From Mycobacterium paragordonae (GTDB taxonomy: Bacteria > Actinomycetota > Actinomycetes > Mycobacteriales > Mycobacteriaceae): a stretch of 64,000 nucleotides of DNA. This document shows positions 15,864 through 26,427 of the stretch, piece by piece; positions within the stretch are counted from its first letter, which is position 1; each line of letters opens with the position of its first letter. The notes under the pieces were generated by a model. It saw only the letters and a list, made by a program, of their open reading frames with translations, did not search any database and had not been told where the DNA came from. Location: NCBI RefSeq assembly GCF_003614435.1, contig NZ_CP025546.1:4960001-5024000 (forward strand), written 5' to 3'. A program made the position numbers and the translations under genes.

Positions 15864-17162
15864 GTGAACGACTCGGTACTTGCTGGGCTGCTGACCGACA
15901 AATACGAGTTGACCATGCTGGCCGCGGCCCTGCGCGACGGCACGGCGCACCGTCGCACCAGCTGGGAAGTGTTCGCGCGGCGGCTTCCGCCGGGCCGGCG
16001 CTACGGGGTGGTCGCCGGAACCGGACGACTGCTGGAAACCCTGCCGCAGTTCAGGTTTGACGACGGCGCCTGTGACTTGTTGTCGGAGTTCCTCGACGCC
16101 GACACGGTGCAGTATCTACGGGAATTCCGCTTCCGCGGCGACATCGACGGCTACGCCGAGGGCGAGCTGTACTTCCCGCATTCGCCGGTGTTGTCGGTGC
16201 ACGGCAGCTTCGCGGAGTGCGTGCTGCTCGAGACCCTGATCCTGTCGATCTTCAACCACGACACGGCGATCGCGTCGGCGGCGGCACGCATGGTCAGCGC
16301 GGCCGGGGATCGCCCGGTGATCGAGATGGGCTCGCGGCGCACCCATGAGCAGGCCGCGGTCGCGGCCGCGCGAGCCGCCTACATCGCCGGTTTCGCCGGC
16401 ACATCCAATCTCGAGGCCCAACGCCGGTACGGGGTGCCGTCGGTGGGCACCGCCGCGCACGCGTTCACCATGGTGCACACCACCGATCAGGGGCCCGACG
16501 AGTTGGCGGCATTCCGCGCGCAAGTCGCAGCGCTGGGGCCCGGCACCACGCTGTTGGTCGATACTTACGACGTGACCACGGGAGTGGCCAACGCGGTGGC
16601 GGCCGCAGGTCCGGACCTGGGTGCCGTCCGGATCGACTCCGGCGACCTCGCGGTGTTGGCCCACCAGGTGCGCGCCCAGCTCGACGAACTGGGTGCGCCC
16701 AACACGCGCATCGTGCTGTCCAGCGATCTCGACGAGTTCGCCATCGCCGGGCTACTGGCCGCACCCGTGGACAGTTACGGCGTCGGTACCTCGTTGGTCA
16801 CCGGCTCGGGCGCACCGACGGCGAGCATGGTCTACAAACTGGTGGAGGTGGATGGAATCGCGGTGCAGAAGCGCAGTAGCCAGAAGGGGTCGCACGGCGG
16901 CCGCAAAGCGGCGCTGCGGCTGTCCCGGCCCACCGGCACCGTCACCGAGGAGGTCGTGCATCCCTTCGGGCGGCCACCGTCGGTCACCGGGCCGCACCGG
17001 GCGCTGACGACGTCGCTCGTCCGCGGCGGCGAGATCCTGGTCGACAATGACTTGACGATGGCGCGGGAGTTGGTGGCGTCGGGGTTGCGCAGCCTGCCGT
17101 GGGAGGGGCTGGCGCTGTCCCCCGGCGATCCGGCGATCCCGACGCAAACCATTCCGGTCTGA
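15864..17162 (+). CDS. pncB1: Nicotinate phosphoribosyltransferase
   Basis: The 432-residue NAPRTase converts nicotinate and PRPP to nicotinate mononucleotide in NAD salvage. Motifs include LLTDKYELTMLAAALRDG at the start, VIEMGSRRTHEQAAV with the phosphate site, AGTSNLEAQRRYGVP, VRIDSGDLAVLA, and GVGTSLVTGSGAP. The frame is open upstream to 15717, but that would run through clpS. The GTG at 15864 lies 6 nt after TACCTT and lacks a ribosome site. dinG starts 3 nt after its stop, giving an operon. Confidence 0.95.
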   Translation: MNDSVLAGLLTDKYELTMLAAALRDGTAHRRTSWEVFARRLPPGRRYGVVAGTGRLLETLPQFRFDDGACDLLSEFLDADTVQYLREFRFRGDIDGYAEGELYFPHSPVLSVHGSFAECVLLETLILSIFNHDTAIASAAARMVSAAGDRPVIEMGSRRTHEQAAVAAARAAYIAGFAGTSNLEAQRRYGVPSVGTAAHAFTMVHTTDQGPDELAAFRAQVAALGPGTTLLVDTYDVTTGVANAVAAAGPDLGAVRIDSGDLAVLAHQVRAQLDELGAPNTRIVLSSDLDEFAIAGLLAAPVDSYGVGTSLVTGSGAPTASMVYKLVEVDGIAVQKRSSQKGSHGGRKAALRLSRPTGTVTEEVVHPFGRPPSVTGPHRALTTSLVRGGEILVDNDLTMARELVASGLRSLPWEGLALSPGDPAIPTQTIPV

Positions 17163-17165
17163 GCC

Positions 17166-19175
17166 GTGAGCGAGTCTGTCCCCGAGTTGCTGGCGATCGC
17201 GGTAGCCGCGCTCGGCGGTAGCGAACGCCCCGGTCAGGTGGACATGGCCACCGAGGTGGCGCGGGCGTTTGAAACGGGTGAGCACCTGGTCGTGCAAGCG
17301 GGCACCGGCACCGGAAAGTCGTTGGCGTACCTGGTTCCCTCGATCGTCCGGGCGGTCGAGGACGACGCACCGGTGGTCGTGTCGACCGCCACGATCGCAC
17401 TGCAGCGCCAACTCGTCGACCGCGACCTGCCCCGGCTCGCCGATTCGCTGGCCGGCGCCTTGCCCCGCAGGCCGACCTTCGCGTTGCTGAAGGGGCGTCG
17501 AAATTACCTGTGCTTGAACAAGATTCACAACGGCAGCGCGGCCGACGACACCGACGATCGGCCGCAGGAGGAATTGTTCAACCCGATGGCGGTCACGGCG
17601 CTGGGCCGCGACGTGCAACGTCTCACCGAATGGTCGGCCGAAACCGAGACCGGCGACCGTGACGACCTGAAGCCCGGTGTGCAGGACCGGTCCTGGTCTC
17701 AGGTCAGCGTTTCGGCGCGCGAATGTATCGGGGTGGCACGCTGTTCGTTCGGCTCGGAGTGTTTCTCGGAGCGGGCCCGGGCGCGCGCCGGAACCGCCGA
17801 TGTCGTCGTCACCAACCACGCGCTGCTGGCAATCGACGCGGTGTCTGACTCCGCGGTGCTGCCCGAACACTCCTTGCTGGTGGTCGACGAAGCGCACGAA
17901 CTGGCCGACCGGGTGACCTCGGTGGCTACCGCCGAGCTGACGTCGGCGGCGCTGGGAGTGGCCGCCCGGCGGCTGGGCAGGCTGGTGGGTCCGGAACTGG
18001 TCGATCGCCTGGAGGCAGCCTCGGCCACCTTCTCCTCCGCGATCCACGACGCGCAGCCCGGCCGCATCGACCACCTCGACGACGAGCTGGCGACGTACCT
18101 GGCAGCGTTGCGCGATGCCGCCAACGCGGCCCGGTCGGCGATCGAAAGCACCAGCGACGCGCGGGCGGCCGCGGCGCGCGCGGAAGCTGCCTCGGCGCTG
18201 ATCGAGATCTCCGACACCGCGGCGCGGATCCTCGATTCGTTCGGACCGGCCATCCCCGACCGCACCGACATCGTGTGGCTGGATCACGAAGAGAACCGGG
18301 GTTCGCCGCGCGCCGTGCTGCGGGTGGCGCCGCTGTCGGTCGCCGAACTGCTTGCCAGCAAGGTGTTCTCGCGTGCCACGACGGTGCTGACCTCGGCGAC
18401 CCTGACGGTCGGTGGAGCCTTCGACGCGATGGCCCAGGCGTGGGGCCTGACCGGCGCGGAAGCGGCGTGGCGCGGCGTCGATGTGGGGTCGCCGTTCAGC
18501 CACGCCAAGTCAGGCATCCTCTACGTCGCCGCGCACCTGCCGCCACCGGGCCGCGAGGGCACCGGCACGGCCGAACAACTGACCGAGATCGCGGAGCTGG
18601 TCACCGCCGCGGGCGGGCGCACCCTGGGCCTCTTCTCGTCGATGCGCGCGGCCCGGGCGGCGGCCGAGGCGATGCGCGAGCGGCTGTCCACCCCGGTGTT
18701 GTGTCAGGGCGACGACAGCACCTCGGCACTGGTCGAGCAATTCGCCGACGACCCCGAGACATCGCTGTTCGGGACGTTGTCACTGTGGCAAGGCGTCGAC
18801 GTCCCGGGTCCGTCGCTGTCCCTGGTGCTGATCGATCGCATCCCGTTCCCCCGTCCCGACGACCCACTGCTGAGCGCGCGCCAGCGTGCGGTGGCCGCGC
18901 GCGGCGGCAACGGGTTCATGGCGGTGGCGGCCAGCCATGCGGCGCTGTTGCTGGCGCAGGGTTCTGGCCGGCTGCTGCGCCGGGTGTCTGACCGCGGTGT
19001 GGTCGCGGTGCTGGACTCGCGCATGGTGACGGCGCGGTACGGCGACTACCTGCGGGCGTCGCTGCCACCGTTCTGGCAGACCACCAACACCGAGCAGGTC
19101 CGCGCCGCGCTGCGCCGACTGCGCGACTCCCCCGCGCTGGCGCGAGCAGACGCGAAGTCGCACGATTCTCCGTGA
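17166..19175 (+). CDS. dinG: DinG-like XPD-family Fe-S helicase (Rv1329c-like)
   Basis: The 669-residue superfamily 2 helicase acts 5'-3' on forked and damaged DNA. Walker A is QAGTGTGKSLAYL (K51), and the DEAH box is DEAHEL (241-244). Four Fe-S cysteines are at C116, C187, C193 and C199. The C-terminal motif QGSGRLLRRVSDRG completes the motor. All elements are intact. It follows pncB1 by 3 bp. The last 11 codons lie within the left arm of the long inverted repeat at 19142-19201, which therefore dictates the C-terminal residues ARADAKSHDSP. Confidence 0.94.
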   Translation: MSESVPELLAIAVAALGGSERPGQVDMATEVARAFETGEHLVVQAGTGTGKSLAYLVPSIVRAVEDDAPVVVSTATIALQRQLVDRDLPRLADSLAGALPRRPTFALLKGRRNYLCLNKIHNGSAADDTDDRPQEELFNPMAVTALGRDVQRLTEWSAETETGDRDDLKPGVQDRSWSQVSVSARECIGVARCSFGSECFSERARARAGTADVVVTNHALLAIDAVSDSAVLPEHSLLVVDEAHELADRVTSVATAELTSAALGVAARRLGRLVGPELVDRLEAASATFSSAIHDAQPGRIDHLDDELATYLAALRDAANAARSAIESTSDARAAAARAEAASALIEISDTAARILDSFGPAIPDRTDIVWLDHEENRGSPRAVLRVAPLSVAELLASKVFSRATTVLTSATLTVGGAFDAMAQAWGLTGAEAAWRGVDVGSPFSHAKSGILYVAAHLPPPGREGTGTAEQLTEIAELVTAAGGRTLGLFSSMRAARAAAEAMRERLSTPVLCQGDDSTSALVEQFADDPETSLFGTLSLWQGVDVPGPSLSLVLIDRIPFPRPDDPLLSARQRAVAARGGNGFMAVAASHAALLLAQGSGRLLRRVSDRGVVAVLDSRMVTARYGDYLRASLPPFWQTTNTEQVRAALRRLRDSPALARADAKSHDSP

Positions 19176-19201
19176 GAACGTGCGACTTCGCGTCTGCTCG
19201 C
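19142..19201. terminator. Conserved GAGCAGACGC-type stem-loop, copy 1 (dinG/glgP)
   Basis: Perfect 23-bp arms (19142-19164 and 19179-19201) beginning GCGAGCAGACGCGAAGTCGC, with a 14-nt loop that contains the dinG stop. It lies between convergent dinG and glgP. There is no T-tract. Two more copies occur at other convergent junctions in the window (26358 and 34193). Confidence 0.8.
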
Positions 19202-19208
19202 GGGGTTG

Positions 19209-21791
19209 TCAGGCCAGCGTGACGAGGCCGAGCTCGTTGCTGTTCGCCAGCAACGGATGACGCGGCAGTACCCGCACCGTGTAGCCCAGCGCCCCGGCCA
19301 GCGGCAGCGGCGTCGTCGTGGAGAAGACCTGGTTGCCGCCCTCGGCGCTGCCGGTGTACGTCATCTCGACGGTGTGTGGGTCCAGTAGCTCATCGCCACT
19401 GTCGACCCGGCCCAGCACCGCTTGCACGGTCACCTCGTCGGGTGCCAGCCCGGCCAACTGGACCGTGGCGGTCAACGTCAGCTTCGACCCGAGCAGTGGA
19501 GTGTCGGGCAGTCCGGTGCTGTCGACATCGGTGACGACGATCCGCGGCCACGCCTCCTCGGCCCGCCGCCGGTACGCGGTCAGTTCGCGAGCCGGTTCGA
19601 ACGTGCCCTCGGCGATGGTTTTGCGCCGCGACTGCGTCGCCGGGGTGTAGTAGTGCTCGACGTAGTCAGTGACCATCCGCGAAGCGAGCACCTTGGGACC
19701 CAGCGTCTGCAGGGTGTGGCGCACCATCTCGATCCAGCGCGGCGGCACCCCGTGCTCGTCGCGCTCGTAGAACTTCGGCGCCACCGCCTGCTCCAGCAGG
19801 TTGTAGAGCGCGGTGGCCTCCAGGTCGTCGCGCCGGTCCTCATCGATGACGCCATCGGCAGACGGTATCTCCCAACCGTTTTCGCCGTCGTACCATTCGT
19901 CCCACCAGCCGTCGCGGATGGACAGGTTCAGCCCGCCGTTGAGCGCGCTCTTCATGCCGGAGGTGCCGCACGCCTCCAGCGGCCGCAGCGGGTTGTTCAG
20001 CCACACGTCGCAGCCCCAGTACAGCAACCGCGCCATCGACATGTCGTAGTTCGGCAGGAAGGCGATGCGATGCCGCACCTCTGGCCGGTCCGCGAATCGC
20101 ACCACCTGCTGGATCAGCGCTTTGCCGCCGTCGTCGGCCGGGTGCGACTTGCCGGCGACGATCAGCTGAACCGGGCGTTCCTCGTCGAGCAGGAGGCGTT
20201 CCAGCCGGCTGGGATCGCGCAGCATCAATGTCAGCCGCTTGTACGTCGGGACTCGCCGGGCGAAGCCGACCGTGAGCACATTCGGATCGAAAGCCTTTGC
20301 AATCCAACCTAATTCGGCTTCGGATGCGCCCCGCTCCAGCCACGACTGGCGGAGCCGGGCCCGGACGTCCTCGACCAGCAGCTCGCGCAGCTGGGACCGG
20401 ATCCACCACAGATGCCCGGCGTCGACCTGCTGCAGCCGCAACCACACCGCCGGCTCGCTGAATGAGTCCGATCCGGCCAGCTCGCGGCCCAGCTGCAGCC
20501 ACTGCGGGGCGGCCCAGGTGCGCGCATGCACGCCGTTGGTGATCGACCCGATCGGCACCTCCTCGGGGTCGAAACCCGGCCAGAGCTCGTTGAACATCGC
20601 CCGGCTCACCTCGCCGTGCAGCAACGACACCCCGTTGGCCCGCTGCGCCAACCGCAGGCCCATATGGGCCATGTTGAATTTCGTCGGGTCGTCCTCAGCG
20701 CCCAGTGCGAGGATCCGCTGGGTCGGTACGCCCGGCAGCAGCGTGGTCACGCGGCTGCCTTCGTCGTCGAAATACCGCTGCACCATCTCCACCGGGAACC
20801 GGTCGATGCCGGCGGGGACCGGGGTGTGGGTGGTGAAGACCGTGCTGGATCGCACCACCGTCAGTGCGGTGTCGTAATCGAGGCCCGCGTCGGTGACCAA
20901 CTCCCGGATGCGTTCGGCGCCGAGGAACCCGGCGTGGCCTTCGTTCATGTGAAACACCTCGGGGGCCGGGCGCCCCTCGATGGCGGTGAACGCGCGGATC
21001 GCCCGCACCCCGCCGATGCCGGCTAGAATCTCCTGCTTGATGCGGTGTTCCTGGTCACCGCCGTAGAGCCGGTCGGTGACGCTGCGCAGCTCGTGCTCGT
21101 TTTCCGGTACGTCGGAATCGAGCAGCAGCAGCGGCACCCGGCCGACCTGCGCCACCCAGATCCGCGCCCGCAACTGCGCAGATTCCGGCAACGCCAGCTC
21201 GACCAGCACCGGATCACCAGTGGCGTCGGTGAGCAGCCGCAGCGGCAACCCCTGCGGATCCAGCGACGGATAGGTCTCCTGCTGCCAGCCGTCGGCGGTC
21301 AGTGACTGCCGGAAGTACCCCGAGCGGTAGTACAGACCGACGGCGATCAGGGGCAACCCCAGATCCGAGGCCGACTTCAGATGGTCACCCGCCAGGATCC
21401 CCAGGCCACCGGAGTAGTTGGGCAGCACTTCGGCGACGCCGAACTCCATCGAGAAGTACGCGATTCCGGTAGGCATCGGCAGACCGGCGGCTTCCTGCTG
21501 CTGGTACCAGAGCGGACGGGTCAGATAGTCGTTCAGGTCGGCAGCCAGCTCGTCGAGCCGGCGCAGAAACTCCTCGTCGACTGCCAGCTCGTCGAGCCGG
21601 GCGGGCTTCACCGCGCCGAGCACCGCGACCGGATCCTTGCCGCACTTGAACCACAGGTCGGGGTCGATGGTGGCAAACAGGTCTTGCGTGGGTTTTTCCC
21701 ATGACCAGCGCAGGTTGGTCGAGAGCTGATCCAGCGCGGCCAGGCGTTCCGGAAGGTGGGCGCGGACGGTAAAGCGGCGGAGGGCTTTCAC
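19209..21791 (-). CDS. glgP: Alpha-glucan (glycogen) phosphorylase
   Basis: The 860-residue GT35 phosphorylase releases glucose-1-phosphate from alpha-1,4-glucans using PLP. The family region LEACGTSGMKSALNGGLNLS, then IRDGWWDEWYDGENGW, is intact, as are HMNEGHAGFLG and NYSGGLGILAGDHLKSASDL. The length matches M. tuberculosis GlgP (Rv1328). The GTG at 21791 (VKALRRFTVRAHLPE) fits the family N-terminus. A TAAGGT box lies 8 nt before it, so the leader is very short or absent. It is divergent from glgE and convergent with dinG across the conserved stem-loop. Confidence 0.95.
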   Translation of the reverse strand: MKALRRFTVRAHLPERLAALDQLSTNLRWSWEKPTQDLFATIDPDLWFKCGKDPVAVLGAVKPARLDELAVDEEFLRRLDELAADLNDYLTRPLWYQQQEAAGLPMPTGIAYFSMEFGVAEVLPNYSGGLGILAGDHLKSASDLGLPLIAVGLYYRSGYFRQSLTADGWQQETYPSLDPQGLPLRLLTDATGDPVLVELALPESAQLRARIWVAQVGRVPLLLLDSDVPENEHELRSVTDRLYGGDQEHRIKQEILAGIGGVRAIRAFTAIEGRPAPEVFHMNEGHAGFLGAERIRELVTDAGLDYDTALTVVRSSTVFTTHTPVPAGIDRFPVEMVQRYFDDEGSRVTTLLPGVPTQRILALGAEDDPTKFNMAHMGLRLAQRANGVSLLHGEVSRAMFNELWPGFDPEEVPIGSITNGVHARTWAAPQWLQLGRELAGSDSFSEPAVWLRLQQVDAGHLWWIRSQLRELLVEDVRARLRQSWLERGASEAELGWIAKAFDPNVLTVGFARRVPTYKRLTLMLRDPSRLERLLLDEERPVQLIVAGKSHPADDGGKALIQQVVRFADRPEVRHRIAFLPNYDMSMARLLYWGCDVWLNNPLRPLEACGTSGMKSALNGGLNLSIRDGWWDEWYDGENGWEIPSADGVIDEDRRDDLEATALYNLLEQAVAPKFYERDEHGVPPRWIEMVRHTLQTLGPKVLASRMVTDYVEHYYTPATQSRRKTIAEGTFEPARELTAYRRRAEEAWPRIVVTDVDSTGLPDTPLLGSKLTLTATVQLAGLAPDEVTVQAVLGRVDSGDELLDPHTVEMTYTGSAEGGNQVFSTTTPLPLAGALGYTVRVLPRHPLLANSNELGLVTLA

Positions 21792-21885
21792 GCATTTCAA
21801 CCTTAGTGCGGTTTTCGCTGCGTGCAGCGTTCTATCGCAACCACTTATCCAGTGCGCTTGGGCACTCACCGGTGTAGCCGGACAC

Positions 21886-21891
21886 TAGGGT
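21886..21891 (+). promoter_or_regulatory. Putative -10 box upstream of glgE
   Basis: TAGGGT, about 105 bp upstream of the glgE ATG, in the 205-bp divergent glgP/glgE spacer. The next ATG is only 4 nt downstream (21896), so transcription would start at or just inside a 26-codon reading frame. Confidence 0.35.
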
Positions 21892-21895
21892 GGGT

Positions 21896-21976
21896 ATGGG
21901 GCGCAAAGAGGCGACAGACATCGAGCTGACGAACGACACCTCAACGACGACCGGCGCGGCCGCTTGGGGTGACTAA
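21896..21976 (+). CDS. Possible 26-residue leader ORF before glgE
   Basis: ATG to TAA gives [16 protein letters not shown], then [10 protein letters not shown], ending 20 nt before glgE in a different frame. It begins beside the putative -10 box. It could be a leaderless leader peptide for glgE, or a chance frame. There is no homology I recognise. Confidence 0.25.
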   Translation: MGRKEATDIELTNDTSTTTGAAAWGD

Positions 21977-21996
21977 TCCGGAACGCCCCGGCGACG

Positions 21997-24138
21997 ATGC
22001 GGCGCAACGACGAGCCGCCACGACGCCGGGCAATCGAATGGAGTGATTGGGTGCCCGGTCGTATCGAGATCGACGACGTACAGCCCGTGGTCTCGTGTGG
22101 TACGTACCCCGCCAAGGCGGTCGTAGGTGAAGTGATCCCGGTCAGCGCCGCCGTGTGGCGCGAGGGGCATGAGGCCGTGGCCGCGACGCTGGTGGTGCGG
22201 TACCTCGGCTCGCGCTACCCCCAGGTGGGCGACGCCCGCGGGATGAAGGCCGTGCAAGCCGCCGCTGAGCAGGAGGCTGGGGGCGTCGAGGTCGCCGAAA
22301 AGGTGAAACCCCGGAATTTCCCGATGACAATGGGCCTGGAGCCGTTTGTGTTTCACGGACAATTCGCCCCGGACAGGGTGGGATTGTGGACTTTCCGGGT
22401 AGACGGGTGGGGTGACCCGATTCATTCCTGGCGTCATGGGCTGGTCGCCAAACTCAATGCGGGCCAAGGCGAAAAGGAACTCTCCAACGACCTGCTGGTG
22501 GGTGCCGCGCTTTTCGATCGCGCCGCCACCGGCGTCCCCCGTCAACAGCGCAGCCCGCTGCTCGATGCCGCCGCCGCGCTGCGCAAGCCCGGTGATCCCT
22601 TGACCCGCACGGCGCTGGCGTTGGCACCCGAGATCGAGGAACTGCTCGACCAGTTCCCGTTGCGCGAGTTGGTCACCCGCGGCCAGCAGCACGGCATTTG
22701 GGTGGACCGGCCGCTGGCCCGCTTCGGTTCCTGGTACGAGTTGTTCCCGCGTTCCACCGGCGGCTGGGACGCCGACGGTCACCCGGTGCACGGCACGTTC
22801 GCCACGGCCGCAGCGGCGCTTCCCCGGATCGCCGAGATGGGCTTCGACGTGGTGTACCTGCCACCGATTCACCCGATCGGCAAGGTGCATCGCAAGGGCC
22901 GCAACAACAATCCGACTGCCGCCGCGGGCGACGTGGGCTCGCCGTGGGCGATCGGCAGTGACGAGGGCGGCCACGACGCCGTCCACCCCGCGCTCGGCAC
23001 GATCGACGACTTCGACGACTTCGTCGCCACGACAAGAGATTTGGGCATGGAGGTGGCGCTGGACCTGGCGCTGCAGTGCGCCCCGGACCATCCGTGGGCA
23101 CGCGACCACCGCCAGTGGTTCACCGAACTGCCCGACGGCACCATCGCTTATGCGGAGAACCCGCCGAAGAAATACCAGGACATCTATCCACTGAACTTCG
23201 ACAACGATCCCACCGGGCTCTACAACGAGGTGCTGCGAGTAGTGCGGCATTGGATTGACCACGGGGTCAAGGTATTTCGCGTGGACAACCCGCACACCAA
23301 GCCACCGGACTTCTGGGCCTGGCTGATCGGCAAGGTGAAGGCCGTCGACCCCGATGTGCTGTTCCTGTCCGAGGCCTTCACCCCGCCGGCACGCCAGTAC
23401 GGGCTGGCCAAACTCGGCTTCACGCAGTCCTACAGCTACTTCACCTGGCGCACGGCGAAGTGGGAGTTGACCGAATTCGGAAACGACATCGCCAGACTCG
23501 CCGACTTCCGGACGCCGAATCTGTTCGTCAACACCCCGGACATCCTGCACGAAGTGCTGCAGCATCATGGCCCGGGCATGTTCGCCATCCGCGCGGTGCT
23601 GGCGGCGACGATGAGCCCGGCGTGGGGGGTGTATTCCGGCTACGAACTGTTCGAGCACCGGGCAGTGCGGGAAGGCAGCGAGGAATACCTGGACTCGGAG
23701 AAGTACGAATTGCGTCCCCGCGACTTCGCGGGTGCGCTGGCCGAAGGCCGCTCTCTGGAGCCGTTCATCGCCCGGCTCAACGAGATCCGGCGGCTGCATC
23801 CGGCTCTGCAGCAGTTGCGCACCATCCACTTCCACACCGTGGACAACGACGCGTTGCTCTCTTTCAGCAAGTTCGACGCGGAAACCGGCGACTGCGTCCT
23901 GGTGGTGGTGACGCTGAACGCTTTCGGGCCTGAGGAAGCGACCCTGCACCTGGACATGGCGGCATTGGGCATGGAGCCCTACGAGCGGTTCTGGGTGCGC
24001 GACGAGATCACCGGCGAGGAATACCAATGGGGGCAATCCAATTACATCCGCATCGACCCGGGCCGTGCCGTCGCCCACATCATCAACATGCCGCTCATAC
24101 CCGAGGAATCCCGAATCACGTTGTTACGCAGGAGGTGA
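21997..24138 (+). CDS. glgE: Maltosyltransferase GlgE (alpha-1,4-glucan:maltose-1-phosphate)
   Basis: The 713-residue GH13_3 enzyme extends alpha-glucan with maltose from maltose-1-phosphate; its loss is lethal in M. tuberculosis through toxic M1P build-up. Landmarks are [20 protein letters not shown] at the start, [18 protein letters not shown], the nucleophile region [10 protein letters not shown], the acid/base region [10 protein letters not shown], and [11 protein letters not shown]. It is a little longer than the M. tuberculosis protein; the GTG at 22051 preceded by GGAG is an alternative start. glgB follows 6 nt after its stop, forming the glgE-glgB operon. Confidence 0.95.
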   Translation: MRRNDEPPRRRAIEWSDWVPGRIEIDDVQPVVSCGTYPAKAVVGEVIPVSAAVWREGHEAVAATLVVRYLGSRYPQVGDARGMKAVQAAAEQEAGGVEVAEKVKPRNFPMTMGLEPFVFHGQFAPDRVGLWTFRVDGWGDPIHSWRHGLVAKLNAGQGEKELSNDLLVGAALFDRAATGVPRQQRSPLLDAAAALRKPGDPLTRTALALAPEIEELLDQFPLRELVTRGQQHGIWVDRPLARFGSWYELFPRSTGGWDADGHPVHGTFATAAAALPRIAEMGFDVVYLPPIHPIGKVHRKGRNNNPTAAAGDVGSPWAIGSDEGGHDAVHPALGTIDDFDDFVATTRDLGMEVALDLALQCAPDHPWARDHRQWFTELPDGTIAYAENPPKKYQDIYPLNFDNDPTGLYNEVLRVVRHWIDHGVKVFRVDNPHTKPPDFWAWLIGKVKAVDPDVLFLSEAFTPPARQYGLAKLGFTQSYSYFTWRTAKWELTEFGNDIARLADFRTPNLFVNTPDILHEVLQHHGPGMFAIRAVLAATMSPAWGVYSGYELFEHRAVREGSEEYLDSEKYELRPRDFAGALAEGRSLEPFIARLNEIRRLHPALQQLRTIHFHTVDNDALLSFSKFDAETGDCVLVVVTLNAFGPEEATLHLDMAALGMEPYERFWVRDEITGEEYQWGQSNYIRIDPGRAVAHIINMPLIPEESRITLLRRR

Positions 24139-24144
24139 CGGCAA

Positions 24145-26340
24145 GTGAATCACACCGATGAACTCGCCAAAACGCATCTGGCGCCTGATCCCGCCGAACT
24201 GGCAAGTCTGACCGCAGGTACCCTTCACAACCCGCACGGCATTCTGGGCGCCCACGAATACGACGACCACACCGTCATCCGGGCCTACCGCCCGCACGCC
24301 GTCAGCGTGGTCGCACTCGTCGGCGAGGACAGGCTGCCGCTCGAGCACATCGACTCCGGCGTGTTCGCCGTCGCGTTGCCGTTCGTCGACCTCGTCGACT
24401 ACCGACTCGAGGTGACTTACGACGGGTCCGAACCGCACACCGTCGCCGACGCCTACCGGTTCCTGCCCACCCTGGGCGAGGTCGACCTGCATCTGTTCGC
24501 CGAGGGACGTCACGAACGCCTCTGGGAGGTGCTCGGCGCCCATCCCCGTTCGTTCACCACTCCCGACGGCGTCGTCACCGGGGTGTCATTCGCGGTATGG
24601 GCCCCGAATGCCAAGGGCGTCAGCCTGATCGGTGAATTCAACGGCTGGACCGGGACCGACGCCCCGATGCGGGTGCTCGGTTCCTCCGGCGTATGGGAAT
24701 TGTTCTGGCCCGACTTCCCGATCGACGGCCTGTACAAGTTCCGGGTACACGGAGCCGACGGCTCCGTCACCGACCGCGCCGATCCGTTCGCGTTCGGCAC
24801 CGAGGTGCCGCCGCAGACCGCGTCGCGGGTGACGGTGAGCGAGTACACCTGGAACGACCACGAGTGGTTGGAGCAGCGGGCCCAGCGCAACCCCGTCTTC
24901 GAGCCGATGAGCACCTACGAGGTTCACCTCGGCTCGTGGCGCCCCGGACTCAGCTACCGGGACCTCGCCGCACAACTCACCGAATATGTTGTCGAACAAG
25001 GGTTCACCCACGTCGAGTTGCTGCCCGTCGCCGAACATCCGTTCGGCGGGTCCTGGGGTTACCAGGTGACGTCGTATTACGCACCCTCGTCCCGTTTCGG
25101 CACTCCCGATGAGTTCCGGACGCTGGTAGACGCGCTGCACCAGGCCGGCATCGGCGTCATCGTCGACTGGGTACCGGCGCACTTCCCGAAGGATGCCTGG
25201 GCGCTGGGGCGCTTTGACGGAACACCGCTCTACGAACACTCCGACCCCCGGCGTGGCGAGCAATTAGACTGGGGCACTTACGTATTCGACTTCGGACGTC
25301 CGGAGGTACGAAACTTCCTGGTGGCCAACGCCTTGTACTGGCTGCAGGAGTTCCACATGGACGGTCTGCGGGTAGATGCGGTGGCGTCGATGCTGTACCT
25401 GGACTATTCGCGTCCCGAGGGTGGGTGGACACCCAACATTTACGGCGGGCGCGAGAACCTGGAGGCGGTGCAGTTTCTGCAGGAGATGAACGCCACCGCC
25501 CACAAGGCCGCGCCCGGCATCGTCACCATCGCCGAGGAGTCGACCTCGTGGCCCGGTGTCACCCGGCCGACCAGCCTTGGCGGCCTTGGCTTTTCGATGA
25601 AGTGGAACATGGGCTGGATGCACGACACGCTGGACTACTTCAGCCGCGATCCGATCTACCGCACCTATCACCATCACGAGATGACCTTCTCGATGCTCTA
25701 CGCGTTCAGCGAGAACTACGTGCTACCGCTCAGCCACGACGAGGTGGTGCACGGCAAGGGCACGCTGTGGGGGCGGATGCCCGGCGACAACCACGCCAAG
25801 GCGGCCGGGTTGCGCAGCCTGCTCGCCTACCAGTGGGCACACCCGGGCAAGCAGTTGTTGTTCATGGGCCAGGAGTTCGGCCAGCGCGCCGAGTGGTCCG
25901 AGGAGCGTGGCCTGGACTGGTGGCAGCTCGACGAGCAGGGCTTCTCCAACGGTGTGCTGCGCCTGGTGCGCGACATCAACGGGATCTACTCGAGCCACCC
26001 CGCGCTGTGGAGTCGGGACACCACACCCGAGGGCTACTCGTGGATCGACGCCAACGACTCGGGCAACAACGTGCTGAGCTTCCTGCGCTACGGCAGCGAC
26101 GGCTCCGTGCTTGCGTGCGTGTTCAACTTCGCCGGAGCTGAACACAGCAACTACCGGCTGGGCCTGCCGCAGGCGGGACGCTGGCGAGAGGTCCTGAACA
26201 CCGACGCGACCGTCTACAACGGTGCGGGGATCGGCAACCTCGGTGGCGTCGACGCCACCGAGGACCCGTGGCACGGACGTCCGGCGTCAGCGGTGCTGGT
26301 GCTGCCGCCGTCGTCGGCGATCTGGCTGGAACCCGCCTGA
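24145..26340 (+). CDS. glgB: 1,4-alpha-glucan branching enzyme
   Basis: The 731-residue GH13_9 enzyme introduces alpha-1,6 branches. An N-terminal glycogen-branching N1 domain ([20 protein letters not shown]) precedes a CBM48 domain ([20 protein letters not shown]). The catalytic barrel holds [13 protein letters not shown] (nucleophile Asp), VTIAEEST (acid/base Glu) and [12 protein letters not shown]. The GTG start follows GGAGGTGACGGCAA at good spacing. It works with GlgE on the same glucan and lies in the same transcript. The 3' end faces the CnoX-like gene over a conserved stem-loop. Confidence 0.96.
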   Translation: MNHTDELAKTHLAPDPAELASLTAGTLHNPHGILGAHEYDDHTVIRAYRPHAVSVVALVGEDRLPLEHIDSGVFAVALPFVDLVDYRLEVTYDGSEPHTVADAYRFLPTLGEVDLHLFAEGRHERLWEVLGAHPRSFTTPDGVVTGVSFAVWAPNAKGVSLIGEFNGWTGTDAPMRVLGSSGVWELFWPDFPIDGLYKFRVHGADGSVTDRADPFAFGTEVPPQTASRVTVSEYTWNDHEWLEQRAQRNPVFEPMSTYEVHLGSWRPGLSYRDLAAQLTEYVVEQGFTHVELLPVAEHPFGGSWGYQVTSYYAPSSRFGTPDEFRTLVDALHQAGIGVIVDWVPAHFPKDAWALGRFDGTPLYEHSDPRRGEQLDWGTYVFDFGRPEVRNFLVANALYWLQEFHMDGLRVDAVASMLYLDYSRPEGGWTPNIYGGRENLEAVQFLQEMNATAHKAAPGIVTIAEESTSWPGVTRPTSLGGLGFSMKWNMGWMHDTLDYFSRDPIYRTYHHHEMTFSMLYAFSENYVLPLSHDEVVHGKGTLWGRMPGDNHAKAAGLRSLLAYQWAHPGKQLLFMGQEFGQRAEWSEERGLDWWQLDEQGFSNGVLRLVRDINGIYSSHPALWSRDTTPEGYSWIDANDSGNNVLSFLRYGSDGSVLACVFNFAGAEHSNYRLGLPQAGRWREVLNTDATVYNGAGIGNLGGVDATEDPWHGRPASAVLVLPPSSAIWLEPA

Positions 26341-26357
26341 GTCCTCTGGCGCCTTTG

Positions 26358-26417
26358 GCGAGCAGACGCAAAATCGCCCTGGAACTCACGTTCCGGGGCG
26401 ATTTTGCGTCTGCCCGC
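26358..26417. terminator. Conserved GAGCAGACGC-type stem-loop, copy 2 (glgB/cnoX-like)
   Basis: 27-nt arms (26358-26384 and 26391-26417) around a 6-nt loop pair with one G-T wobble and one mismatch. The left arm starts GCGAGCAGACGCAAAATCGC, the same sequence as copy 3. It lies 17 bp after the glgB stop and 10 bp before the stop of the opposing gene. Confidence 0.8.
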
Positions 26418-26427
26418 GGGGAACCCG

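Noticed and set aside
16752..18503. 583-codon minus-strand frame across pncB1 and dinG
   Set aside because: Antisense to two complete enzymes; no start context and biased composition.
21973..24078. 701-codon minus-strand frame opposite glgE
   Set aside because: GlgE is unmistakable on the other strand; the antisense translation has no domain pattern.
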